Shown here: in pieces, positions 23,986-31,276 of the stretch | How the letters are laid out: each line of letters starts with the position of its first letter | Position numbering within the stretch: the stretch's first letter is position 1 | NCBI GenBank assembly: GCA_949299505.1 | Contig: CASGAS010000025.1 | Location: forward strand, 1-39,103 | Reading direction: 5' to 3' | Origin: an uncultured Eubacteriales bacterium | GTDB lineage: Bacteria > Bacillota > Clostridia > Oscillospirales > Acutalibacteraceae | DNA length: 39,103 bases | Translations under genes and position numbers: made by a program | Notes under the pieces: generated by a model | What the model was told of the DNA's origin: nothing | Database searches by the model: none | What the model saw: the letters and a program-made list of their open reading frames with translations, nothing else

Positions 23986-25929
23986 TTAAATAGAGTGTTT
24001 GTTTATTTTTTGCAGGGTAACCGGCGTAAACGGTTCGCCGTCGCCCTCATAAAACCGGCTGAACATTTCGTAATATTCCAAACGCAGCACCTGAATGCCC
24101 GTCAAAAGGCCTTCAAGCACAATGACCAGGATGTTGCCCAGAATAATGACAAAAAGGTTTTCGTTCTCGCCCGCCAGGGAGAAAACGACCATCATCATCC
24201 CGGCGTGCACCAGCACATAGGCGCCCACGCGCAGGAAGGACAGCGTATTGGAAAGGTACGAAAGGATATATTCAATCAGTTCAAAGAAGTTTTGCAGCAG
24301 GAAATCGCCTATGCTTTCCGGCTTCCAGTCGGGATGGCGGTCGATAAGGCCTATGGGGATTTCCTTGATGTAAACGAGCACCGCCGAAACGCCCAGCAGC
24401 GCGAAGCAAAGGCCGGTCGGCACGGGCGCCGGACCGCCCATAAAGCCGGAGGCAAGGTTGACGCCCATCAAATAGAGCACAATGCCCGCCACGCCGTTCT
24501 GGCTGAAGAGCGCCTCACCCACCTGTTTGCGCTTGAGGCTTGCGTACACATGGATGAGCATGGCCGTGACCATCAGCACAACGCCGATGCCAATCGCGAT
24601 AAGCAGCACGGTGTTGATGCTGTCCATGACGGAAAACGGCTTTTCGGCAAGGCCCATCGCGTGGTAAACGGGGTCGAGCAGGTCCTCAAAGCCGAACACG
24701 CTGCCAAACAGGAAGCCGAACACTACCGAAGACAGCCCGCAGGGAATCAGGATTTTGCCAAGCTCCATTTTTTTGAGCTTCCACATAAGAAAGCCCGCCA
24801 GACTGACGACAAGCCCCTGCCCGAGGTCGCCGAACATGATGCCGAACAAAATGGTGTAGGTAAAGGCGACAAAGGGCGTTACGTCCACGTCGCTTCGGCC
24901 CGGGGAGCCGTACATTTCAATGTAATACCGGTACGGCGCAACCAGCGCGCGGTACAAAAGGCCGCGCTTTTTATACCGGACGGGCACCGAGACCCGGTCG
25001 CTTTTCGGCGGTTCGTCGACTTCGGCGGAAACGCCCTCCAGCACGTCGAGCCGCGCCGCGACCTTGTGCACGCGGCTTTCGGGCACAAAGCCCACCAGCA
25101 TGAAGTTGCGCTCGTTGTGCAGCGCGTAGCTGCGCAGGGAAAATATGGCGTCCTTGCGAAGAAGCTGGGAGTAAATCTGGTTGCAGTGCGCTTTTTCCTC
25201 TTTCCAGAACGCGCGCAGCAGGTCTTCGTTTTCGTTGATTTGCCCGTCCAGAATCGCAATGCTTTTGCGGATTTCCGCCAGTACCTCGTCCACGGTGCCC
25301 GCCGCGCCCGGCACGGAAAAGGGCTCGAACAGCAAAAAGGCGAAAATCCCGTCCACCTCGTCGAGCCGGTCGACCGGGGCAAAGTAGACGCCCCAGTAAT
25401 CGGTCTTGTCCTCCGAGCACGGACAGAACAGCAGGTACGGGTAATCCTGAAACACCGTGTTCAGACGCTCCAGGCTTTCTTTCGGCATGTGGCCGAAGCG
25501 CACCTTGATAAATTCGCACGCGGAAATGGCGTCCAAGTCCAAATCCAGCCCCGTGAAATGCAGGTATTTGCGAATGCCGTCCTCACAGACCTCTTTCTGC
25601 TCGGTCAACACGCGGCGCGTTTCCAAAAGCTCGGCGGCGCGCGCCTCCACCGTGCGGATATACGCGTCGTCCGCATCGTCCGACGCGGCGGCCGACGCCG
25701 TCTGCACCTCCAGCGGGAACCCCAGAGAAGCGGCAAAATCCGTCAGCGTCGCCAGCTTCTGCGTATACGGGTTCTCGTCGGCAAACGGAAGAAAGCCCAT
25801 GGAGGAAGAGATATACTTGGCTGCGCTGTCCGGCTGAAAGCTCTCGCTTTCGCACAGCGCTTCGCTGACGGCGGAAAGCTGTTCCAGCGCGCCGCTGATT
25901 TTCATCAGCTTCATTCTTTCAATCGCCAT
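23986..25929 (-). CDS. ntpI: V-type ATPase subunit I (stator, a-subunit), full length
   Basis: A 647-residue subunit. Residues 1 to about 330 form the cytosolic stator arm (FIKVRFGHMPKESLERL, VYFAPVDRLDEVDGIF, FSLRSYALHNERNFMLVGFVPE). Residues about 350-620 hold the membrane domain with PFVAFTYTILFGIMFGDLGQG, and the half-channel arginine Arg567 in LSFLRVGAYVLVHAG, followed by LEGLLTGIQVLRLEYYEMFSRFY. All family hallmarks are present. It anchors the peripheral stalks and forms the ion path with the K ring. AAAAGGAGATACC lies before the ATG. It is preceded in the operon by a membrane-less paralogue of its cytosolic half. Confidence 0.96.
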   Translation of the reverse strand: MAIERMKLMKISGALEQLSAVSEALCESESFQPDSAAKYISSSMGFLPFADENPYTQKLATLTDFAASLGFPLEVQTASAAASDDADDAYIRTVEARAAELLETRRVLTEQKEVCEDGIRKYLHFTGLDLDLDAISACEFIKVRFGHMPKESLERLNTVFQDYPYLLFCPCSEDKTDYWGVYFAPVDRLDEVDGIFAFLLFEPFSVPGAAGTVDEVLAEIRKSIAILDGQINENEDLLRAFWKEEKAHCNQIYSQLLRKDAIFSLRSYALHNERNFMLVGFVPESRVHKVAARLDVLEGVSAEVDEPPKSDRVSVPVRYKKRGLLYRALVAPYRYYIEMYGSPGRSDVDVTPFVAFTYTILFGIMFGDLGQGLVVSLAGFLMWKLKKMELGKILIPCGLSSVVFGFLFGSVFGFEDLLDPVYHAMGLAEKPFSVMDSINTVLLIAIGIGVVLMVTAMLIHVYASLKRKQVGEALFSQNGVAGIVLYLMGVNLASGFMGGPAPVPTGLCFALLGVSAVLVYIKEIPIGLIDRHPDWKPESIGDFLLQNFFELIEYILSYLSNTLSFLRVGAYVLVHAGMMMVVFSLAGENENLFVIILGNILVIVLEGLLTGIQVLRLEYYEMFSRFYEGDGEPFTPVTLQKINKHSI

Positions 25930-25970
25930 GGTATCTCCTTTTTCTTAGAAGATTTTTTTGCACAAAGGCC

Positions 25971-26918
25971 TTAAGCCGTCGCAACACGCTGCCTGACGCA
26001 GCCCTTTTTAACCACATAGACGTTTTTGCAGGGCCGCAGCGCGGTTTGTAAATCCGATACATGCTCGGCCGGGATAAGCCCGGTCAAAATATAGGCGTCC
26101 TTGCAGCGCGTGGCGTGCGAACGCAGGCCGAACAGCGTTTCGGCGCCCGCAAGCGCGGCGTACAGCGCGCTGCCCGTCTCCCTTTCTTTTGCAAAAAAGG
26201 CGTCCATGCGCCGGTTCAAGTCGGCAAGCTCCGTTTCCAGAATTTGCAGGCTGCGTTCAAACTCCGCGCCGATTTCGGCGGTGCTGCCCGACAAAGAGGG
26301 GATAATCAGCGACTCGAACAGCAGCGCGGCAAAAATCGTGTCGATTTTTTCGGCCTGGTCGCGCGGCGCAAAATACATGCCGTAAATTTCGTCGCGGTCA
26401 AAAAAGGAGGGGAAAAACTCCACATACGGGTCGTCCGCATACACCGCCTGCATGCGCCGGTAGCTTTCGGCCGGCATGTGCCCGAACCGCACGCGGATAA
26501 AGGCGCATTCCGCAACGTCCTGCAAGTCCACCGGCAAATCGCCGAACAGCTCCAGCTTTTTCTGGCCCTGCACGCAGGCCTCCGCCTGCTCTTGCAGCTG
26601 GGTTTTTTCGGTCTGCAGCGACCGGCACGCCCGGTAAAGCGCGTCGGCGGTCTGCGCCCAGTCCTCCGGCGGCTCGGCGTAAATGTCGCCCGGCGGGACC
26701 GGCTCGCCGGCGACGTCGAGCACAAAGCGCAAATGGGAAAGCGCCGTACCATAGGGGCTTTCGTCGCCGCTCTTTTTTTCGGTTCCGAGAAATGCCGACG
26801 TCGGCGTTTCGCTGTCGAACTGCGGTTGGAACGCGTACTGCTGCAAGGCGCGGCAAACCGCGTCTATTTCCGCCGCGCCGGCCAGAAGCCGCAAGACTGC
26901 AAATTTTCTTTTTTTCAC
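25971..26918 (-). CDS. Membrane-less paralogue of V-ATPase subunit I cytosolic domain (I')
   Basis: A 315-residue soluble protein that parallels residues 1 to about 320 of the adjacent full subunit I and then stops before the membrane domain. Matching blocks: CAFIRVRFGHMPAESYRRMQ against CEFIKVRFGHMPKESLERLN, MYFAPRDQAEKIDTIFAALLFE against VYFAPVDRLDEVDGIFAFLLFE, and FGLRSHATRCKDAYILTGLIPAEHV against FSLRSYALHNERNFMLVGFVPESRV. The sequence has diverged clearly but has no internal stop, keeps its own ribosome binding site (AAGGAGG, GTG start at 26918) and sits 19 nt after subunit C and 41 nt before subunit I. It ends in a short basic tail (KKGCVRQRVATA). It is therefore an intact gene, not a fragment of ntpI. 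It may form an extra stator arm or regulate assembly; that is inference. Confidence 0.9.
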   Translation of the reverse strand: MKKRKFAVLRLLAGAAEIDAVCRALQQYAFQPQFDSETPTSAFLGTEKKSGDESPYGTALSHLRFVLDVAGEPVPPGDIYAEPPEDWAQTADALYRACRSLQTEKTQLQEQAEACVQGQKKLELFGDLPVDLQDVAECAFIRVRFGHMPAESYRRMQAVYADDPYVEFFPSFFDRDEIYGMYFAPRDQAEKIDTIFAALLFESLIIPSLSGSTAEIGAEFERSLQILETELADLNRRMDAFFAKERETGSALYAALAGAETLFGLRSHATRCKDAYILTGLIPAEHVSDLQTALRPCKNVYVVKKGCVRQRVATA

Positions 26919-26937
26919 CCTTACAGCCTCCTTCCGC

Positions 26938-27993
26938 TTACTGCGCAGGCGTCCTGGTCACCAGGAAGGCGCCGATTTCCTCGGGCGGCAGCCCGTAGCG
27001 CAGCCCCTCTGCAATATGGATAAGGTTGTTCATTTCATTTTGCTGAATTCCGACGAAGCTGACCAGCGCCACCTGCGGAATCGTTGTGTACCGCAGCGCG
27101 TGCGCGCAGGCAGAAAGAAGCGCCTTGCCCGTTTTGCGTTCGATAACGCCCTCGGAAAACAGCGCCGCCTGCTTGCCGTAAACGGTATGCCGCAGCGTTT
27201 CGGTTAAAGCGGGCACGTCCGCGCTTTCCAAAAGCGCGGTGCGCTCGGCCGGGGTGAAGGCGGTCATGGTGTTCGACAGCACGCCGGCGCGGTGCAGGTC
27301 GGCCTGCGGGTAATAGGTTTTCATGCGGTACAGGCTTTCGACCGTTTTCATGTCCGCGCGCATTTGCAGGTAGGCAAGCAGCGCCTTTCTCGTTTCCCCG
27401 GTATAATGCTTGCGAATCAGCGCTTCGCTGCGGGTGTTGACGCATTCGTCGACAACCAGCTCGTACGCGCGCACGGAAAACGGCGCGCCCGCGCGAAAGC
27501 CGTCCAAAAGGCGGTCATACGCCGTCCCCTCGAGCGCCGCGTCCATTTCGTCCAGGTTCCGCGCCCGGTAAAGCGCCTGCGTGTCGATTTCGGAATTTTC
27601 CAAAAAGAACGGCGGAACGAACTGCATCGATTCCCCGAACCCTTCCGAGCCGAGATATTCGGCGCAGGTAATCAGCAGCTCGGCGTCATAGTCCATAATC
27701 AGCGTTTTATACAGGCTTCCGCCGAGCGCCTTTTCCGCGGCGGCAAGCGACGCGATGCGCGTCATGGCGTATTTGCGCACCAGCGCCTCAAACCGGGCGC
27801 GCTGGATGCGTGCGCGCGTAAGGTCGGAAAACACCGACGCATACGCCGTGCGGTCGCGCAGGAAAGCGGCCAGCTCCGAAATGCTGCGGCAGCCGAGCAT
27901 TTCCCGGTACGCGTCCGCACCGAGTATATCGCCGTACATGGCGTGCGCCTTGGCTGTCAGCGCGCCCGCCGACAACGAAGCGATTTTTTGCAT
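26938..27993 (-). CDS. ntpC: V-type ATPase subunit C (rotor-ring socket, d-type)
   Basis: A 351-residue, mostly helical protein of the V/A-ATPase subunit C (d-subunit) family, which couples the central stalk to the K ring. N-terminal KAHAMYGDILGADAYREMLGCRSISELAAFLRDRTAYA, the middle EYLGSEGF and RARNLDEMDAALEGTAYDRLLD, and C-terminal VSFVGIQQNEMNNLIHIAEGLRYGLPPEEIGAFLV are all typical; the last block is the family's best signature (REMEVRNLRLIAEG-like). AAAGGAGAGGTC precedes the ATG. A 76-nt gap with a short hairpin (AAACCC/GGGTTT, 28046-28061) separates it from the G gene upstream. In this operon C lies second, not after E. Confidence 0.94.
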   Translation of the reverse strand: MQKIASLSAGALTAKAHAMYGDILGADAYREMLGCRSISELAAFLRDRTAYASVFSDLTRARIQRARFEALVRKYAMTRIASLAAAEKALGGSLYKTLIMDYDAELLITCAEYLGSEGFGESMQFVPPFFLENSEIDTQALYRARNLDEMDAALEGTAYDRLLDGFRAGAPFSVRAYELVVDECVNTRSEALIRKHYTGETRKALLAYLQMRADMKTVESLYRMKTYYPQADLHRAGVLSNTMTAFTPAERTALLESADVPALTETLRHTVYGKQAALFSEGVIERKTGKALLSACAHALRYTTIPQVALVSFVGIQQNEMNNLIHIAEGLRYGLPPEEIGAFLVTRTPAQ

Positions 27994-28069
27994 GCCCGAC
28001 CTCTCCTTTCCGCTCTGTCCGTTTTCGTTTTGGTGTTAAGGAATCAAACCCGACTGGGTTTTGTGCAGC

Positions 28070-28387
28070 TTAGTCGTCGAGCGCGACCGCCGCCTGAAAC
28101 AGCGCGTCCTCCCACGACTTGTGCCCCGCCGCAAAACGCGCCTCCAGCGCTTTGGCGATATGCGCTTCGCGCGCCTCAATCTGCTGCGCGGCGACCGATA
28201 GTTTCTCTTCCTTTTGCCGGCGCGCCTCTGTGACCTGCGCTTTGGCTTTTGCGTCATATTCGGCGTCGATGGCCGTTTTCTGCTCGGCAAGCGTCTCCTG
28301 CAGCGCGTCGCGGCGCCGGCGCGCCTCGGCCACGCGTTCCCGGGCGGCGCGGTCGGCTTCGACAATCATGTTCAGCGCGTTTTCCAT
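28070..28387 (-). CDS. V-type ATPase subunit G/H-like peripheral stalk protein
   Basis: A 105-residue, almost wholly helical protein with heptad-like charge pattern (IVEADRAARERVAEARRRRDAL, then KTAIDAEYDAKAKAQVTEARRQKEEK), as expected for the G (EG-stalk) partner of subunit E. The start at ATG 28387 follows GGAGGG by 8 nt; the open frame extends much further upstream through the leader, which has no start signals. It is the first gene of the operon. Identity rests on coiled-coil character and position, because G subunits diverge widely. Confidence 0.82.
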   Translation of the reverse strand: MENALNMIVEADRAARERVAEARRRRDALQETLAEQKTAIDAEYDAKAKAQVTEARRQKEEKLSVAAQQIEAREAHIAKALEARFAAGHKSWEDALFQAAVALDD

Positions 28388-28430
28388 GCCAAACGCCCTC
28401 CATTCCTTTTTGCGAGCTGTGGTTTTCGGC

Positions 28431-28453
28431 GTATCGGGTTCGATTCCCGATAC
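28431..28453 (-). promoter_or_regulatory. Hairpin at the 5' end of the V-ATPase leader
   Basis: Perfect 8-bp inverted repeat GTATCGGG (28431-28438) and CCCGATAC (28446-28453) with a 7-nt loop, about 8-10 nt after the predicted transcription start and 43 nt before the first start codon. No T tract follows, so it is not a terminator. An mRNA-stabilising 5' hairpin is one possibility. Confidence 0.5.
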
Positions 28454-28468
28454 CTTAAGTAAGAAATG

Positions 28469-28497
28469 ATTGTAGCACTTTTTTATAAAAAGTACAA
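28469..28497 (-). promoter_or_regulatory. Candidate sigma-A promoter of the V-ATPase operon
   Basis: TTGTAC (28497-28492), 17 nt, TACAAT (28474-28469) preceded by GTGC (extended -10). The leader to the G-subunit ATG is about 75 nt. Confidence 0.7.
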
Positions 28498-28632
28498 CCG
28501 CATTTTTCAAAAAGAACCGATGGTTTTTCCGCGCAAATTGTATAGTTTTCATGAAAGCCGTACGCTTTGCGCCGGAATGTTCAAAAAAGCGGCGGGCGGC
28601 GGAAAAAGCCGGGGGAATTTCCCTTTCCCCCA
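28498..28632. other. Gene-free stretch between the divergent V-ATPase and GH13 promoters
   Basis: The interval 28388-28693 (306 nt) contains the V-ATPase leader and promoter, the GH13 promoter and, between them, about 135 nt in which I see no ORF with a ribosome binding site, no repeat and no recognisable operator. Confidence 0.6.
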
Positions 28633-28661
28633 TTGTTTTTCATAAAAAAATATGCTACGAT
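28633..28661 (+). promoter_or_regulatory. Candidate promoter of the GH13 gene
   Basis: TTGTTT (28633-28638), 17 nt, TACGAT (28656-28661), with TGC extended -10; 32 nt upstream of the start codon. Confidence 0.55.
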
Positions 28662-28693
28662 ATAGAAAATTCGGCGAAAAAGGAGAAGACAGT

Positions 28694-30364
28694 ATGGCAG
28701 ATTGGTACAAAGAGGCCGTCATCTATCAGATTTGGCCGCGTTCCTTTAAGGACGGCAACGGCGACGGCGTGGGCGACCTTTGGGGCGTGCTAGAAAAGCT
28801 CGATTACATCAAAAGCCTCGGCGCTACGGCGATCTGGTTTTCCCCGCTGTACCCCTCGCCGAACGCCGACTACGGCTACGACATTGCCGATTACCGCAAC
28901 ATCTCGCCCGATTACGGCGACCTGGCGCTTTTCAAAAAGGTCCTGGACGGCGCGCATGAGCGCGGCATGAAGGTCCTGATGGATTTGGTCGTCAACCACA
29001 CCTCCGACGAGCACATGTGGTTCCAGGAGAGCCGCAAGGGCGGGGCGTCGAACCCCTACCGCGACTACTATTTCTGGCGCAAGGGCAAGGGCAAAAACGG
29101 CAAAAAGCCGCCGAACAACTGGCTTTCGACCTTTGAGGGCGGCGCGTGGGAATACGACGACGTGCGCGGGGAATATTACCTGCACGTCTTTGCCAAAAAG
29201 CAGCCCGACCTCAACATGGACAACCCGAAGGTGCGCGAAGAGGTCATCAACATCATGCGCTTCTGGCTGGATATGGGCGTGGACGGCTTCCGCGAGGACG
29301 TCATCACCTTCATTTCCAAGCGCGAAGGCCTGCCCAACGGCTTCCCGCTGCCCATAGCGACGGGCATTGAGCACTACAACAAGGGGCCGCATATTCACGA
29401 GTACCTCACGCAGTTCCGCAAGGCCATTTGCAAGGACTACGACTGCTTCATGGTCGGCGAATCCCCCATGACGAATTCCAAGGACGCGCTGGCCTTTACC
29501 GCGGGCGACGACCGGGAGCTGGACATGATGATCAGCTTCGACCACATGCAGGCGGACTGCTTTATGACCGACACCATCGCCGTGCCGTTCAGCCTCAAAA
29601 AAATGAAAAAGGCGTTCACGCGCTGGCAGGAGGACCTCTACGGCAAGTCGTGGAACGCGCTGTATCTTGAGAACCACGACCACCCGCGCATCATCAGCCG
29701 CTACGGCAGCGAAAAATTCCGCAAGGAAAGCGGCAAAATGCTGGCGACGATGTGCTATTTCCAAAGCGGCACGCCGTTTATTTACCAGGGGCAGGAAATC
29801 GGGATGATCAACAACCACCTCGACCGGCTCGACCAGTTCAAGGACGTCGTGACCTTCAACAACGCGCGGCTCTTTAAGAAATTCGGCTTTTCCGACGAAA
29901 CGTACCTGAAGCTTGCCAACCGCACCAGCCGCGAAAACGCGCGCACGCCGGTGCAGTGGGACGCAAGCGACTATGCGGGCTTTTCTACGGTGGAGCCGTG
30001 GTTTGGCGTAACGCCGAGCTACAAGGAGATAAACGTCGCCGAAGCCGAGGCGGACCCGGACTCCATTCTCCACTATTACCGCAAGCTCCTTGCCATTCGC
30101 CAGGCGGATAAGCTGTTTATTTACGGCAGCTACAAGGAATACGACCACGACAGCACGGACTTTTACTGCTATGCGCGCGAATACGAGGGCCGCAAGGCGC
30201 TTGTCATCTGCTCCTTTGCCGAAGAGACGCGCACGTTCCGCGTGCCGGCCGATTTCGACCTGGAAAAGGGCAGGCTGGTCCTCTGCAACTACCCGGACGC
30301 GCCCGGCAAGGCGCACGTCTGCCCCATGCGCCCGTACGAAGCGCGGGTCTATGTGTTCGAGTAA
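28694..30364 (+). CDS. GH13 alpha-glucosidase, probable oligo-1,6-glucosidase (GH13_31)
   Basis: A 556-residue GH13 enzyme hydrolysing short alpha-glucosides in the cytoplasm (no signal peptide). The conserved regions are in order: DLVVNHTSDEH (region I, 97-107), VDGFREDVITF with nucleophile Asp202 (region II), FMVGESPM with acid/base Glu256 (region III) and LENHDHPR with Asp329 (region IV). The start MADWYKEAVIYQIWPRSFKDGNGDG is typical of oligo-1,6-glucosidase/trehalose-6-phosphate hydrolase relatives. The residue after the nucleophile is Val (Val203), which in this family marks preference for alpha-1,6 links, whereas maltases have Thr or Ala. AAAGGAGAAG precedes the ATG at 28694. It is monocistronic and ends at a bidirectional terminator; no transporter or LacI regulator is adjacent. 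Confidence 0.94.
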   Translation: MADWYKEAVIYQIWPRSFKDGNGDGVGDLWGVLEKLDYIKSLGATAIWFSPLYPSPNADYGYDIADYRNISPDYGDLALFKKVLDGAHERGMKVLMDLVVNHTSDEHMWFQESRKGGASNPYRDYYFWRKGKGKNGKKPPNNWLSTFEGGAWEYDDVRGEYYLHVFAKKQPDLNMDNPKVREEVINIMRFWLDMGVDGFREDVITFISKREGLPNGFPLPIATGIEHYNKGPHIHEYLTQFRKAICKDYDCFMVGESPMTNSKDALAFTAGDDRELDMMISFDHMQADCFMTDTIAVPFSLKKMKKAFTRWQEDLYGKSWNALYLENHDHPRIISRYGSEKFRKESGKMLATMCYFQSGTPFIYQGQEIGMINNHLDRLDQFKDVVTFNNARLFKKFGFSDETYLKLANRTSRENARTPVQWDASDYAGFSTVEPWFGVTPSYKEINVAEAEADPDSILHYYRKLLAIRQADKLFIYGSYKEYDHDSTDFYCYAREYEGRKALVICSFAEETRTFRVPADFDLEKGRLVLCNYPDAPGKAHVCPMRPYEARVYVFE

Positions 30365-30382
30365 GCCGCAGGCAAACAAAAA

Positions 30383-30416
30383 GAAAACGCTCCGGAACAC
30401 CCGGAGCGTTTTTCAG
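30383..30416. terminator. Bidirectional terminator between the GH13 gene and trmL
   Basis: 11-bp perfect stem AAACGCTCCGG (30385-30395) / CCGGAGCGTTT (30401-30411), T tract TTT after it on the plus strand and TTTTCTTTTTG on the minus strand. It abuts the trmL stop codon at 30413-30415. Confidence 0.9.
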
Positions 30417-30916
30417 TCGTCATATTCCCGCAAATGCCCTTCGCACAAAAGCTTCGGAAAGCCCCATTGCCGCAGGACCTCGTACACGGCGACGGCGACG
30501 GTGTTGGACAGGTTCAAAGACCGGGCGCGCGCGTCGTCGAGCATCGGCAGCCTGGCGCAGAAGTCGGGGTTTTCGTGCAGCAGCCACTCGGGCAGCCCCG
30601 CCGTCTCCTTGCCGAAAAACAGGTAGGCGTCCTTCGGGTAGGCAAGCTCCGAATAGATGTGCTTGCCCTTGGTCGTGAAAAAGAAAAAATTTTCCTTCTG
30701 CGGCGTTTTTTCCAGAAATTCGCGCAGACTGTCATAATAGGTAATGTCCAAAAGCCGCCAGTAGTCAAGCCCCGCGCGCTTGAGCTTGCGGTCGTCAATG
30801 GCAAAGCCCATCGGCCCGACCAAATGCAGCCGCGCGCCCGTCGCCGCGCAGGTGCGGGCGATGTTGCCGGTGTTCTGCGGGATTTCCGGTTCGACCAGCA
30901 CAATATTCAGCGCCAC
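30413..30916 (-). CDS. trmL: tRNA (cytidine/uridine-34 2'-O)-methyltransferase
   Basis: A 167-residue SPOUT-class methyltransferase. TrmL methylates the ribose of wobble nucleotide 34 in tRNA-Leu. Family landmarks: NIVLVEPEIPQNTGNIARTC (residues 4-23), LHLVGPMGFAIDDRKLKRAGLDYW, LFFGKETAGLPEWLL (knot SAM loop) and RSLNLSNTVAVAVYEVLRQ. Two GTG codons could start it; the one at 30916 lies six nt after GGAGGT and gives the family N-terminus, while the one at 30922 would touch the Shine-Dalgarno site. A TTTACA-17-TATAAT promoter lies 34 nt upstream. Confidence 0.95.
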   Translation of the reverse strand: MALNIVLVEPEIPQNTGNIARTCAATGARLHLVGPMGFAIDDRKLKRAGLDYWRLLDITYYDSLREFLEKTPQKENFFFFTTKGKHIYSELAYPKDAYLFFGKETAGLPEWLLHENPDFCARLPMLDDARARSLNLSNTVAVAVYEVLRQWGFPKLLCEGHLREYDD

Positions 30917-30949
30917 GCGCACACCTCCGTTCTTTCGTCACTGCGCGGT

Positions 30950-30978
30950 ATTATACGCGCTTTTTTGCAAAATGTAAA
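30950..30978 (-). promoter_or_regulatory. Candidate sigma-A promoter of trmL
   Basis: TTTACA (30978-30973), 17 nt, consensus TATAAT (30955-30950). Confidence 0.65.
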
Positions 30979-31090
30979 GCGCGCCGATTTTCAAAATTTT
31001 GCACTTCTATTTTCCGTTCGGCTGCGCACACTAAGCTTGCCGGGCCTTTCATTTGAAAAGCGCGGCAAAAAACCGAAAGGAGAGACCAAC

Positions 31091-31276
31091 ATGCAAGCAT
31101 CGATGCAATCCGCCATGAAGGCCGTCGGCGTAAGCCTGGCCGTCGGCAGCGCCGTCGCCATGGTCGGCGGCATGGTACGAGGCGGCTCGGCCAAACGCAA
31201 GGCGAAAAGAACGGCGAAAAAGGCCGTCAACACGTTTACGAATCTGGTCGACAGCGTCCAGACGATGATGAAATGA
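31091..31276 (+). CDS. 61-residue small protein, translationally coupled to pdaA
   Basis: A 61-codon gene starting at ATG 31091 after AAAGGAGAGACC. The product has a short Gly/Ala/Val hydrophobic stretch (AVGVSLAVGSAVAMVGGMV, about residues 11-29), a basic cluster (RGGSAKRKAKRTAKKA) and an amphipathic end (VNTFTNLVDSVQTMMK). Similar small proteins of this pattern occur in Clostridia, but I know no function. Its TGA overlaps the pdaA start (ATGA), so the two are one translation unit, which favours a real gene. Membrane association is likely but not certain. No clear promoter was found between trmL and this gene. Confidence 0.75.
   Translation: MQASMQSAMKAVGVSLAVGSAVAMVGGMVRGGSAKRKAKRTAKKAVNTFTNLVDSVQTMMK

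Noticed and set aside
23200-25974. A 924-codon open frame opposite the V-ATPase genes, and similar long frames opposite other genes (37-1572 plus, 28790-30400 minus)
   Set aside because: They are antisense to well-recognised genes, rich in Arg, His and Ala as expected from GC-biased third positions, and lack ribosome binding sites and family motifs.
25971-26918. Reading I' as a frameshifted or truncated fragment of ntpI
   Set aside because: A complete ntpI follows with its own start, and I' is a diverged paralogue with intact frame and its own ribosome binding site.
28431-28460. tRNA-like T-arm (GGGTTCGATTCCC) suggesting a tRNA gene or attachment-site remnant
   Set aside because: No matching acceptor, D or anticodon arms lie at the right distance, and the stem is 8 bp, longer than a T stem.
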